Shown: piece after piece, positions 26,148 through 35,082 of the stretch
Layout: every line of letters starts with the position of its first letter
How positions within the stretch are numbered: the first letter of the stretch is position 1
Assembly: GCF_038738535.1 (NCBI RefSeq)
Contig: NZ_CP046128.1
Span: 2,232,001 to 2,296,000 of the forward strand
Direction: 5' to 3'
Source: Bacillus pumilus
GTDB taxonomy: Bacteria; Bacillota; Bacilli; Bacillales; Bacillaceae
Length of the DNA: 64,000 nt
Program-made: the position numbers and the translations under genes
The notes under the pieces: generated by a model
What the model saw: the letters and a program-made list of their open reading frames with translations, nothing else
Told to the model about the DNA's origin: nothing
The model's database searches: none

Positions 26148-26808
26148 TCTTCAAGTGTCTCAGCTATCTTTTCGCTATGAAACAACAGAAGAAAGCTCTC
26201 TCCTCCTCGATCAAGTTTCGTTTGATCTGAAAGGAAGCGATCGAGCTTGTATCATTGGAAAGAACGGCAGTGGTAAATCGACTCTTTTAAAGATCATCGC
26301 TGGTCTGCTTCCTTCAGTATCAGAAACGATTTTACTCAACAAACAGCTTCACCCCGGGACCACTCAATATAAAAGTCTGGTGGCGTACATCCCTGATAAG
26401 CCTTTAGTCTATGATGCGCTCACTGGTCTTGAGCACATGGAGCTTGTCCAGTCTTTATGGAAAATGAACAAGTCAGAAAAAGAATTATACAAAGAGACTT
26501 TCCTATCGCTTTGTGATGCATTTGATTTAACGCATGCCCTAAAGATGCCAGTCAAACAGTATTCATTGGGCATGAGATATAAACTTTTCTTTAATTGTAT
26601 GGTGGCAAGATCTCCAGAGCTGATCATTCTTGATGAGCCTTTTACCTCTCTTGATGAGGCCTCACAGATACAATCGATTTCTTTATTAAAAAAAGAATTC
26701 TCACATCGATGTGTTTTATTTACCAGCCATCAGCGCTACCTTTATTCAGAATTAGGAAATCGTTTCTTCCAGCTGGATCAAGGACAATTAAACGAAGTGG
26801 AACATTAG
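26140..26808 (+). CDS. ABC transporter ATP-binding protein of the bacteriocin cluster
   Basis: A 222-residue ATPase: Walker A GKNGSGKST, signature VKQYSLGMRYK (a degenerate LSGGQ), Walker B LIILDEPF and the H-loop TSHQRYL. With the preceding membrane protein it makes an exporter that secretes the circular peptide or protects the producer. The ATG at 26140 follows TTGGAGG and overlaps the previous stop. No small separate cationic immunity peptide, as in some related loci, was found. Confidence 0.9.
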   Translation: MASLQVSQLSFRYETTEESSLLLDQVSFDLKGSDRACIIGKNGSGKSTLLKIIAGLLPSVSETILLNKQLHPGTTQYKSLVAYIPDKPLVYDALTGLEHMELVQSLWKMNKSEKELYKETFLSLCDAFDLTHALKMPVKQYSLGMRYKLFFNCMVARSPELIILDEPFTSLDEASQIQSISLLKKEFSHRCVLFTSHQRYLYSELGNRFFQLDQGQLNEVEH

Positions 26809-26815
26809 ACATACA

Positions 26816-26845
26816 AAAGGCATCCCATAAAAGGATGCCTCTCTT
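26816..26845. terminator. Terminator closing the bacteriocin cluster
   Basis: AAAGGCATCC / GGATGCCTCT hairpin shared with the convergent coat-protein gene. Confidence 0.8.
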
Positions 26846-26861
26846 CTTTTTCTCGATCACA

Positions 26862-27155
26862 TTACCACTTACAGCGTTTCACTGGACGGCAGCAAGGGTT
26901 TTTGATATCCCTGCCGCAATCGTATTCTTCCACAATGTACTCGTTATGAGTAGATTGAGTGACAGGGTAGTAGTTTTCAATTCTTTTGATGTTTTTATTG
27001 ACGTTTGTGATATGCGTTGGATGAATTTTTCTGATGGTTTGTTCATTCGTTGTCGTGTTGACAATTTGACGTGTGGGGAAAACAACCGTTTCATCTCCTC
27101 CTTGGTTTCCTCTGCGAGGACCAAAGAAAAAGTCATCTAATCGATTCCGGCTCAT
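26862..27155 (-). CDS. CotD-family spore coat protein
   Basis: A 97-residue coat-type protein. The block HPTHITNVNKNIKRIENYYP and the C-terminal cysteine pair CCRPVKRCKW match the CotD family of inner coat proteins, in which a similar HPxHTTNVNH block occurs. The N-terminus is charged and RG-rich. GAAGGGGTG precedes the ATG. It would be deposited in the spore coat under mother-cell control; the promoter was not identified. Confidence 0.8.
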   Translation of the reverse strand: MSRNRLDDFFFGPRRGNQGGDETVVFPTRQIVNTTTNEQTIRKIHPTHITNVNKNIKRIENYYPVTQSTHNEYIVEEYDCGRDIKNPCCRPVKRCKW

Positions 27156-27374
27156 CTCAACACCCCTTCAAGTTGTCTTTCACTTACACTCTATCGTATG
27201 TAAGAAGCGCCTTTCGTGACTAGATGCTTGTCTATTTTTAAAAAAATCCACTATTTATCTCGTTTTCTCTTCCTTTACAAAAGGACAATTTTAACATATT
27301 ATACAAATGATATATTGTGGTAGAAGAAATTGTGGCCCATAACCTTCCCACTTATCAAATACGAGGTGAACGAT

Positions 27375-27587
27375 ATGATCAATACGACACAACCAATCGA
27401 ACGAAACAAGCTAGACATTGCACTTGAACTGACTCAATTGCATTTGAATCAATATGAAACGAGTCATCCTGATCAGTTGAGTGAGGTTTATGCGAAATAT
27501 TATGCGCTGCTTGAAGTGCTGGATTTATCTTCTTATGATCAATTGATTGATTTATTGCCCGCTGAGCTAAAACAGACGCTTGAGTAA
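27375..27587 (+). CDS. Small helical protein of unknown function
   Basis: 70 residues from an ATG with a good ribosome binding site (GAGGTGA, 27363-27369). It is soluble, acidic and almost entirely helical (two or three helices; YAKYYALLEVLDLSSYDQLI). I do not recognise a family. It stands alone between the coat gene and the arabinose operon and ends in a shared terminator. Confidence 0.7.
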   Translation: MINTTQPIERNKLDIALELTQLHLNQYETSHPDQLSEVYAKYYALLEVLDLSSYDQLIDLLPAELKQTLE

Positions 27588-27588
27588 A

Positions 27589-27623
27589 AAAACCCTCTAT
27601 CCACATGGGATAGAGGGTTTTCT
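27589..27623. terminator. Bidirectional terminator
   Basis: AACCCTCTATCC / GGGATAGAGGGTTTT, a strong stem separating the small gene (+) from the sugar transporter (-). Confidence 0.88.
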
Positions 27624-28964
27624 TTATACACGTGCTGCCATATCGGTTTCGATTTGCTCTAAGCTTCTTCCTTTTGTTTCGACTAAAACAAAGCGGGTGA
27701 ACAATAGTCCGATTAAGCAGATAACCCCAAATGAGGAGAAAATGACCCCAAAGCTGAACTTATCAGCTAAGATAGGGAAAACGAGTCCAACAGCTAACGA
27801 TCCCGTCCAGTTAAAGGCAGATGAAATGCCTGCTCCAATGCCCCTGACAGAGAGTGGGAAGATTTCGCCGATGATGATCCACGTGATCGGTGCCCATGAG
27901 AAGGCATAGCACAAGATAAAGCAGCAAAGGGAAATCAATGTCACCCAGTTTAAAATCCCTTCACTAACGCCAAGTGCACCTAATGCCGCTGGTGCAAAGA
28001 AGGAAAGTGCCATACCTGTGCCTCCTACGGTGAGAATCGTTCGGCGGTCGAACCGGTCGACAAATTGTAAAAAGATAACGGTTGTCACGACAAAAATGAC
28101 ACCGACAATGACTGTAAAGCCTGCTGCGACCTGCGGCGCAAGGCCTACATTCCGAGCAATACTCGTTGCATAATACACAATGGAGTTCGCGCCTTGAATT
28201 TGCTGAAGGGTCGCCATCCCAACCCCGATGAAAAGAGCCATTCTGAATTTCTTTTGGAACAATTCACGAATACCAGAGCGTTCTTCTTTCGCGACTTCTA
28301 AAATTTCCTGCATTTCTGCTTCGATTTCTTCACGGGAAGAACGCAGTGATCCTAATACCTCCCGTGCTTTATGAGCCATTCCGTGTTTAATTAAATATCT
28401 CGGAGATTCAGGGAGCCTCAGCATACCAATATAAAGCACGATAGCAAATAAAGCGGCACTTCCCAGCATCCAGCGCCAGCTGTCTGGAATAGGTTCAAAC
28501 ACAAACGCGACAATATAGCTCAGCAATAGTCCGCTCACAATCATAAGCTGATTGAGCCCAGACAATTTCCCGCGGATTTTAGCAGGAGCGATTTCAGACA
28601 TGTAAGCCGGCACCAAAGATGAGGCTGTTCCTACTGCTGTCCCTAAAAAGATACGAGCAATGGTTAATGAAATCTCTTCTGGTGCGATGGCTGACCCTAT
28701 AGCTCCGACAAAAAAGATGATCGATGAGACCAAAATGAGCTTTCTGCGGCCAAACTTATCCCCCATGAGGCCGCTTAAAATCGAACCAATGATTGCTCCG
28801 CCCATTAATGAAGAGACGACAATTCCAAGCCATAATGGGCTGAGCTGAAATTCTTCCTGAATATGTCCTTCTGCCCCTGCAATAATTCCAATATCATATC
28901 CGAATAAGATGCCTGCAAAGGACCCGAAAAAGAAGATAAATTTGCTTGACACTTTTTTCTCCAA
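27624..28964 (-). CDS. MFS sugar porter, probable arabinose:H+ symporter (AraE-like)
   Basis: A 446-residue 12-helix sugar porter: GRRKLILV in loop 2-3, the PESPRYLIKHG motif after helix 6, QQIQGANSIVYYA in helix 7 and the C-terminal VETKGRSLEQIE. It follows araA by about 80 bp on the same strand, so it is most likely the arabinose importer of this operon. In B. subtilis araE instead lies beside araR. The TTG start follows GAGGGGGT. Sugar specificity is inferred from context. Confidence 0.85.
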   Translation of the reverse strand: MEKKVSSKFIFFFGSFAGILFGYDIGIIAGAEGHIQEEFQLSPLWLGIVVSSLMGGAIIGSILSGLMGDKFGRRKLILVSSIIFFVGAIGSAIAPEEISLTIARIFLGTAVGTASSLVPAYMSEIAPAKIRGKLSGLNQLMIVSGLLLSYIVAFVFEPIPDSWRWMLGSAALFAIVLYIGMLRLPESPRYLIKHGMAHKAREVLGSLRSSREEIEAEMQEILEVAKEERSGIRELFQKKFRMALFIGVGMATLQQIQGANSIVYYATSIARNVGLAPQVAAGFTVIVGVIFVVTTVIFLQFVDRFDRRTILTVGGTGMALSFFAPAALGALGVSEGILNWVTLISLCCFILCYAFSWAPITWIIIGEIFPLSVRGIGAGISSAFNWTGSLAVGLVFPILADKFSFGVIFSSFGVICLIGLLFTRFVLVETKGRSLEQIETDMAARV

Positions 28965-29045
28965 GTGGATGACCCCCTCACTTAATTAACCGCTTTCATT
29001 TCTCCCGGTGCTTCTACTGTAAACAGTAGAAGACGTTTCACCCTT

Positions 29046-30467
29046 CTATAAAACCACATATTCTGCATGAACAAGCTTTGTAAAATGAACAATTTGATCA
29101 ACCGTTAAATTAAGGGATACGACTGTATGATGACCCCCGCCTTGCTTAATCCATGCTTTGACTCCGTCCTGAAAATTCGGCTTGATTTTCCAGAGCACAC
29201 GTGCAACCGGTAAATGAGGTGCTGCTTCCTCCGGCTCAAAGGCTTCGACTTCTTGTATGAGCCATTTGAAATGGGTTCCAAAGTCAGCAATGGAAACAAC
29301 AACACCTTCGCCTGCTTTTCCATCAAACACAAGACGCGCTGGATCTTCCCTGTTTCCGATACCAAGTGGAGATACGACAATCACTGGTTTCGTATGGGCG
29401 AGCGCTGGATCTACTTCTAACATATGAGATTGCAGCACCGCTTCCTGTCCAGAGGTCATTTCATACGTGTAGTCCTCCATAAAACCAGTGGATTGATGAT
29501 GACTCATCACCTTTAATAATCGGTCCAGTGCAGCAGTTTTCCAATCGCCTTCCCCAGCAAAGCCATATCCCTTTGCCATCAGCCGCTGTACCGCAAGTCC
29601 TGGCAGCTGTTTCATTCCATGTAAATCTTCAAAGTTTGTCGTAAAGGCATTGTAGCCGCCTTCATCTAAGAAGCGTTTGATGGCAATTTCATAACGCGCT
29701 TGCACCTTGACACTTTTTTCCCATTCTTCAACTGAATACGTTCCATAATCCACATCATATTGCGTTAAATACTCCGCAAATAATGCATCTACCTCTGCTT
29801 CTTCTACTGCATTGACATATTCAACGAGATCGCCTATTCCAAAGTAATCAACAGTCCACCCTAATTGAATCTGGGCTTCAATTTTATCGCCTTCTGTTAC
29901 AGCCACGTGGCGCATGTTGTCACCAAACCTAGCTACTTTAATCTGAAAGCTCTCATGATAAGCAGCCGCCACGTCCATCCAATCAGCGATTTGCTGCTGC
30001 ACATCCGGCTTAGACCAATGACCGGCGACAATTTGATTTTGTTTATTTAAGCGCGCATTGATATAGCCATATTCTCTATCTCCATGTGCAGATTGATGAA
30101 GATTCATATAGTCCATGTTGATCGTGTCCCACGGAATCTTCTCATAATACTGTGTGACAAGATGCAAAAGAGGCTTCTGCAAGAGATCGGTTCCGCGTAT
30201 CCACATTTTTGCCGGTGAAAATGTATGCATCCACGTCATCACGCCGACAACCTCATCGCGATAATTGACTTCTTTCATGAGCTTTGTGATTTGATCCGCG
30301 CTGACAGCCAGCTCCTGCAAGATCACTGGGTAAGGAAGTAAACCACTCTCATTTAAGGCATCCGTCATCTTTTGAGCATCTGCTTTTACTTTCTGCAGTG
30401 CTTCATCTCCATATAAATGCTGCGATCCAACAATAAACCAGCATTCTTTATGTTGACTTGTTAACAT
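29046..30467 (-). CDS. araA: L-arabinose isomerase AraA
   Basis: Converts L-arabinose to L-ribulose, Mn-dependent, cytoplasmic. The 473-residue chain carries the family blocks WFIVGSQHLYGDE, TWMHTFSPAKMWI, TTNFEDLHGMKQLPG (a metal Glu), YGFAGEGDWKTAAL (a metal Glu) and the two His regions, the last in KQGGGHHTVVS. It is about 20 residues shorter than the 496-residue B. subtilis protein. Third gene of araB-araD-araA. Confidence 0.97.
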   Translation of the reverse strand: MLTSQHKECWFIVGSQHLYGDEALQKVKADAQKMTDALNESGLLPYPVILQELAVSADQITKLMKEVNYRDEVVGVMTWMHTFSPAKMWIRGTDLLQKPLLHLVTQYYEKIPWDTINMDYMNLHQSAHGDREYGYINARLNKQNQIVAGHWSKPDVQQQIADWMDVAAAYHESFQIKVARFGDNMRHVAVTEGDKIEAQIQLGWTVDYFGIGDLVEYVNAVEEAEVDALFAEYLTQYDVDYGTYSVEEWEKSVKVQARYEIAIKRFLDEGGYNAFTTNFEDLHGMKQLPGLAVQRLMAKGYGFAGEGDWKTAALDRLLKVMSHHQSTGFMEDYTYEMTSGQEAVLQSHMLEVDPALAHTKPVIVVSPLGIGNREDPARLVFDGKAGEGVVVSIADFGTHFKWLIQEVEAFEPEEAAPHLPVARVLWKIKPNFQDGVKAWIKQGGGHHTVVSLNLTVDQIVHFTKLVHAEYVVL

Positions 30468-30484
30468 AGAAATCCCTCTTTTCT

Positions 30485-31189
30485 TTATCTTGAAGGTTTT
30501 TGTCCGTAATACGCATGTTCTCCGTGTTTTCTTAAGTAATGTTTATCTAAAATTCGTTGCGGGAGAGGCTCCGCGTATTCGTTTAATTGCTTTGCGAACA
30601 GATTCATTTTGGCGACTTCATCTAAAATCACACTGTTTGTGACCGCACTTTTTGCATCTTTTCCCCACGTGAATGGGCCGTGACCTTGAAGCAATACACC
30701 CGGCACCGCCATCACATCTAGGTTTCTTTCCTCAAACGTTTCGATGATCAGCCGGCCCGTTTCTACCTCATAACCGCGGTTGACTTCTTCTTCTGTCAGA
30801 AATCGAGCACACGGAACAGCGCCGTAAAATGTATCGGCATGTGTTGTGCCCATTGCCTGTAAATCAAGACCTGCCTGCGCCCAAACGGTTGCCCACATGG
30901 AATGGCTATGCGATATACCGCCAATTTCCTCAAAGTGTTTGTAAAGAACAGCATGTGTTGCTGTATCTGATGAAGGACTGAATTCCCCTTCCACTACTTC
31001 ACCGTCAAAGTCGACCACAACCATGTCTTTTGCTGATAATTGGTCATACGCTATACCGCTCGGCTTAATAACAAATAGACCGCTGTCACGATCACACGCA
31101 CTGACATTGCCCCATGTGAATTTCACAAGTCCGTATTTCGGCAAATCTAAATTTGCTTCAAATACTTCTTCTTTTAAGCGCTCTAGCAT
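30485..31189 (-). CDS. araD: L-ribulose-5-phosphate 4-epimerase AraD
   Basis: A 234-residue class II aldolase-fold epimerase producing D-xylulose 5-phosphate. The zinc histidines are in SHSHSMWATVWA and the later VLLQGHGPFTWG; the N-terminal TWGNVS phosphate-binding block is clear. Its ATG overlaps the end of araB by 7 nt, so translation is coupled. Confidence 0.96.
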   Translation of the reverse strand: MLERLKEEVFEANLDLPKYGLVKFTWGNVSACDRDSGLFVIKPSGIAYDQLSAKDMVVVDFDGEVVEGEFSPSSDTATHAVLYKHFEEIGGISHSHSMWATVWAQAGLDLQAMGTTHADTFYGAVPCARFLTEEEVNRGYEVETGRLIIETFEERNLDVMAVPGVLLQGHGPFTWGKDAKSAVTNSVILDEVAKMNLFAKQLNEYAEPLPQRILDKHYLRKHGEHAYYGQKPSR

Positions 31190-32808
31190 ACGGTTGTCAC
31201 TCCTTTCTTTGGCATCAGATGTGCTACTGCCGCTTCTTCAATCGCAAGGCCCTCTTGATAGCGCTTTAAAAATTCGTCAAAGCCTTTGACATCAAGCGGG
31301 TCGGGTTCTATGAGCTCTTCTGATGTATGGGCAAACACTTGATGCGTGAGAAATTCAGCCAATGTTTGCTTTTGATGATGGACCATATAGGAAGCAAGGA
31401 CAGCCATCCCAAACGCACCGCCTTCTCCCGCAGTGGAAACGACTGATACAGGTGTATCAAGCGCTGCGGCCACCATTTTTTGACCAACGAGCGGGGTTTT
31501 AAATAACCCCCCATGCCCTAGTAACCGATCAATCACAACCTGTTCATGTTCTTTTAAACGATCCATCCCTATTTTCATTGCACCAAAAGCAGAAAAAAGA
31601 TGGGTACGCATGAAATTAGCCAGATTAAAGCGGCTTTCAGCTGATCTGACAAAAAGAGGCCTTCCTTCTGGCAATCTTGTAATATTTTCACCAGAATAAT
31701 AGCCATAGCTTAAGAGTCCGCCGCCATCTCGATCTGCTTCTAACGCCTGCTGCAATAAGGCTTCGTATACCTTTTCTGACGCCACTTGCATACCCAATGC
31801 TTCAAATGCCTCTCTGAATATATTCATCCAAGCATTTAAGTCACTTGTACAGTTGTTCGCATGAACCATTGCGACTGGCAGTCCGTCTGGCGTTGTGACC
31901 ATATCCACTTCTGGATACACACCCTTTAGCTCCTGCTCTAGCACAATCATGGCAAAAACAGATGTCCCAACTGAAATGTTCCCTGTCCGTTTTTCTACAC
32001 TGTTTGTTGCCACCATTCCCGTTCCGGCGTCACCTTCCGGGGGACAAAATGGAATGCCTGGCTTCAAGTGTTTGCCTTGATCTAAAATGGCTGCTCCTGC
32101 TGCCGTTAACACGCCAGCCTCCTCGCCTGCTAAATAAACACGCGGCAGAAGGTGACGCAGCTTCCACGGGTAGCCTTTTTCTACGATCAAGTCTTCAAAT
32201 TGATGGAGCATTACTTCATTGTAGTCCTTCGTTTGTTCATCAATTGGAAACATGCCTGACGCATCCCCAATGCCAATGGCCTGCTTTCCGGTTAACAGCC
32301 AGTGAATGTAACCTGATAGGGTGGTCATATATTCTAAACGGGAAAGATGTTTTTCCTCCTCTAATATCGCTTGATACAAATGGGCAATGCTCCATCTTTC
32401 TGGAATATGAAATTGGAAGACATCCGTCAGTTTTTGACTCGCCTCAATGGTTGTTGCATTCCGCCATGTGCGGAACGGAACGAGGACCTCTCCTGTATGG
32501 TCACATGCCACATAGCCATGCATCATGGCTGATACTCCAATTGAGCCAATGGTTTGAATGGTCACGCCATACCTTTGCTCGACTTGCTCTTTCATCTCCC
32601 GGTACGCCACTTGAAGACCTGTAATGATATCAATTAAGTTGTACGTCCAAATTCCTTCCTGGAGAGAACTTTCCCATTCAAATGTACCTTGAGCAATTGG
32701 CTGAAACACTTCATCTATTAAAATGGCTTTAATTCGTGTTGAACCAAATTCAATCCCTAAAGATGTCCGTCCTTCTTTTAAGGCTTTGGTCGTCTCTTCA
32801 TGATCCAT
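31183..32808 (-). CDS. araB: Ribulokinase AraB
   Basis: A FGGY-family kinase that phosphorylates L-ribulose. The 541-residue chain shows SLGIEFGSTRIKAILID (ATP-binding phosphate 1 loop), MHGYVACD, the GDAGTGMVATNSV region and the C-terminal GGLFKTPLVGQKMVAAAL. GGAGGTGA precedes the ATG. First gene of the arabinose operon, transcribed from the AraR-controlled promoter at 32885-32913. Confidence 0.96.
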   Translation of the reverse strand: MDHEETTKALKEGRTSLGIEFGSTRIKAILIDEVFQPIAQGTFEWESSLQEGIWTYNLIDIITGLQVAYREMKEQVEQRYGVTIQTIGSIGVSAMMHGYVACDHTGEVLVPFRTWRNATTIEASQKLTDVFQFHIPERWSIAHLYQAILEEEKHLSRLEYMTTLSGYIHWLLTGKQAIGIGDASGMFPIDEQTKDYNEVMLHQFEDLIVEKGYPWKLRHLLPRVYLAGEEAGVLTAAGAAILDQGKHLKPGIPFCPPEGDAGTGMVATNSVEKRTGNISVGTSVFAMIVLEQELKGVYPEVDMVTTPDGLPVAMVHANNCTSDLNAWMNIFREAFEALGMQVASEKVYEALLQQALEADRDGGGLLSYGYYSGENITRLPEGRPLFVRSAESRFNLANFMRTHLFSAFGAMKIGMDRLKEHEQVVIDRLLGHGGLFKTPLVGQKMVAAALDTPVSVVSTAGEGGAFGMAVLASYMVHHQKQTLAEFLTHQVFAHTSEELIEPDPLDVKGFDEFLKRYQEGLAIEEAAVAHLMPKKGVTTVC

Positions 32809-32884
32809 TCTGCGTTCACCTCCATAATTGATAGCGGTTTCAATTTTAATTTTCTAGATTCATTGATTCTCTGTGCACATTCAC

Positions 32885-32913
32885 AATATAATATTTGTAC
32901 GTACATATGTCAA
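32885..32913 (-). promoter_or_regulatory. araBDA promoter
   Basis: On the minus strand: TTGACA (32908-32913), exactly 17 bp, TATATT (32885-32890). The first AraR operator fills the spacer, so AraR and RNA polymerase would compete. Confidence 0.8.
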
Positions 32914-32940
32914 TATTAAATGTAGTTGTACATACACAAT
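32893..32940. promoter_or_regulatory. Tandem AraR operators
   Basis: ATTTGTACGTACATAT at 32893-32908 and GTTGTACATACACAAT at 32925-32940, centres 31 bp apart (about three helical turns). Both fit the TTGTACGTACAA-like AraR site. Cooperative binding is likely. Confidence 0.85.
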
Positions 32941-33081
32941 GTGACAAAAACCTTCACTTTTCTAAAGCTGAGACGACAGAAAGGGAAAGCGCCTGTTTTT
33001 GATTCGACAACCATGTTAAAATATGTCCATACAATTTCTTCTCAATCCGAGTAGATGATCAACTGAGAAAGAAGTGAAACG

Positions 33082-34182
33082 ATGAAAAAGAAGTACCAGA
33101 TCATTATCGATGATATAAAAAGCAAAATACTCACAGGGGATTACCGGATCGGGGAACGTATTCCAACCGAATCAAGCCTGCAGGAGATGTATCAAGTGAG
33201 CAGGCATACGGTTCGAAAGGCCATCTTAGAATTGTCGAGCGAAGGGTTTTTACGAAGTGAAAAAGGTTCAGGCACATTTGTGACCAATCAATATCAAACA
33301 AAGCCTGCTGGACATACGCATATGAAAACGATTGGCGTCATGACGACATACATATCCGATTACATTTTCCCTTCCATCATTCGAGGCATTGAAAGCCGAT
33401 TAAACGAAGAGAACTATTCTTTGTTACTGGCAAGTACGAATAATGATGTGGAACAGGAGAAAAAAGCGCTAGAAATGATGCTGTCCTTTGGTGTGGACGG
33501 ACTCATTGTCGAGCCGACGAAAAGCAATTTATATAATCCGAACATCTCGTACTACCTATCTTTTAAAGAACAGGATGTACCGCTCATTATGATCAATGCC
33601 TATTATGAACAGTTAGAGGTTCCTTTTCTCTGTTTAGATGATGTGAAATCCAGTTATTTAGCCACAAAAGAGCTGATCACCTCTGGACATCAGCAAATCG
33701 GCCTGATCTCAAAAACAGATGACTTACAGGGAAAGTACCGAATGAAGGGATATATTCAAGCGCTCGGTGAAGCCAAGCTTAACTTTCTGCCTGAGCACGT
33801 CCTCTTTTTCGATACAGAATCGAAGCAGCATTTGGGAGATGATATCAAAACTTTCTTATTAGAGCATCAGAATGAGCTGACTGCCCTTGTTTGCTATAAC
33901 GACGAGGTTGGATTAGAAGTTGCCAATGTATGCAGTGACATCGGGCTGTCCATTCCAGAGGATCTCTCCATTATTGGACAGGATAATTCGTATATTGCCC
34001 AGAAAAATGCCCATGTGAAGCTGACAACATTGACCCACCCTCAGGAGCAAATGGGCCGGGATGCGGCAGACTGGATGATTAAAAAAGTTCAAGGAAAAAA
34101 GAATCTCCCTCATCAAACCTTTTACGAACCTGAATTGGTTCCAGGTGAAACGATCAAACATATGAATGCAAGAAAAAAATGA
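33082..34182 (+). CDS. araR: Arabinose operon repressor AraR
   Basis: A 366-residue chimeric regulator: an N-terminal GntR winged helix (KSKILTGDYRIGERIPTE, VSRHTVRKAILELSSEGFL) and a C-terminal LacI/GalR-type sugar-binding domain (KTIGVMTTYISDYIFP, LDDVKSSYLATKEL, ALVCYNDEVG). L-arabinose releases it from DNA. It is divergent from araB and surrounded by matching operators. Confidence 0.95.
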   Translation: MKKKYQIIIDDIKSKILTGDYRIGERIPTESSLQEMYQVSRHTVRKAILELSSEGFLRSEKGSGTFVTNQYQTKPAGHTHMKTIGVMTTYISDYIFPSIIRGIESRLNEENYSLLLASTNNDVEQEKKALEMMLSFGVDGLIVEPTKSNLYNPNISYYLSFKEQDVPLIMINAYYEQLEVPFLCLDDVKSSYLATKELITSGHQQIGLISKTDDLQGKYRMKGYIQALGEAKLNFLPEHVLFFDTESKQHLGDDIKTFLLEHQNELTALVCYNDEVGLEVANVCSDIGLSIPEDLSIIGQDNSYIAQKNAHVKLTTLTHPQEQMGRDAADWMIKKVQGKKNLPHQTFYEPELVPGETIKHMNARKK

Positions 34183-34209
34183 GCCCTTTTTGGAGGAGGC
34201 TCATTTTTT
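34173..34209. terminator. Bidirectional terminator after araR
   Basis: AAAAAATGAGCC / GGCTCATTTTTT with a 12-nt loop; overlaps the araR stop codon. Confidence 0.8.
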
Positions 34210-34215
34210 ATATGA

Positions 34216-34947
34216 TTAGATCTCTTCTTTAGGGGCAGGCACTGCGCATACGCCGTCTGCACATGCTGCTTCAAATGAATTGGCAGCCGCTTTCTCAGCT
34301 TGAGCTGCTTCTTCTGTCCAAGCCGTTTCAAGTGCACGAAGGAAGGTATCGGGTGGCTGTGCACCTGCCACTGAATATTTGCCATTCAATAAGAAGAAAG
34401 GAACAGCAGAAATACCAAGCTGTCTCGCCTCTTTTTCGTCCTCTCGTACATGATCTGCAAACTCTTCGCCGCCTAGAACTTGCTGCACTTCCTTCAAATC
34501 AAGACCTGCTTTTTCTGCAATATCTAAAAGGGTTTGACGATCACCAACATGCTTTCCATCTGTAAAATATGCTTGAAACAGCTCTCCCATGACGAAATCG
34601 CCTTTGCCCATTTGACCAGCATATTGCGCCAATCGATGGGCATCAAAGGTGTTTGTCAACACGAGTGGATCAAATTGAAAATCGATTCCCTTCTCTTTGC
34701 CGGCCTGCTTCACCTGCTCATTCATCGCCATGGCCTGGCTGCGGCTCATCCCATATTTTTTGACGAGCATATCATGGACATCATAATCGACATCAACGGG
34801 TGCATGTGGATCAAGCTCAAAGCTTTTAAACTCGATTTCTACCTGTTCCTTTTGAGGGAATTGTTCAAGCGCTGTTTCTAGTTGTTTTTTTCCTATATAA
34901 CAAAAAGGACAGGCGATATCTGACCAGATTTGTACTTTCATCTTCAT
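34216..34947 (-). CDS. DsbA-family FrnE-like thiol oxidoreductase
   Basis: A 243-residue cytoplasmic protein with the FrnE-type thioredoxin fold: VQIWSDIACPFCYIGKKQLE with CPFC active site at the N-terminus, a helical insertion and the cis-Pro loop GISAVPFFLLNGKYSVAGAQ. The C-terminus has a further CADGVC motif. Possible roles are thiol-disulfide exchange in redox stress. The ATG at 34947 (or 34941) follows GGAAGGAAG; the longer frame from 35004 is unlikely. Confidence 0.87.
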   Translation of the reverse strand: MKMKVQIWSDIACPFCYIGKKQLETALEQFPQKEQVEIEFKSFELDPHAPVDVDYDVHDMLVKKYGMSRSQAMAMNEQVKQAGKEKGIDFQFDPLVLTNTFDAHRLAQYAGQMGKGDFVMGELFQAYFTDGKHVGDRQTLLDIAEKAGLDLKEVQQVLGGEEFADHVREDEKEARQLGISAVPFFLLNGKYSVAGAQPPDTFLRALETAWTEEAAQAEKAAANSFEAACADGVCAVPAPKEEI

Positions 34948-35039
34948 CTTCCTTCCGAGCTTACGCTTTTTCTTTAACGATGTAACAATTATAGTTACAT
35001 CCAATCGATGATGTCAAGATTCTGCTCTTGATTTAGATA

Positions 35040-35074
35040 AAAAAAGCCTCTCCTTCTAAGAAAGGAAAGGCTTT
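35040..35074 (-). terminator. hxlAB terminator
   Basis: AAAAAGCCTCTCCTT / AAGGAAAGGCTTT stem just past hxlB. Confidence 0.8.
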
Positions 35075-35082
35075 GAAAATAT

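Larger units (their letters stand above)
32809..33081. other. araB/araR divergent control region
   Basis: About 270 bp containing the araB promoter and two AraR operators (annotated separately). The araR half carries no promoter that I can assign with confidence. Confidence 0.8.

Noticed and set aside
26709-27140. 143-codon plus-strand frame over the end of the bacteriocin ATPase and the coat gene
   Set aside because: It runs through a strong terminator and is antisense to a good CotD-like gene with its own ribosome binding site.
31962-32624. 220-codon open frame on the plus strand
   Set aside because: It lies wholly antisense to araB, has no ribosome binding site and reads as low-complexity Ser/Leu/His sequence. 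A shadow of araB codon bias.
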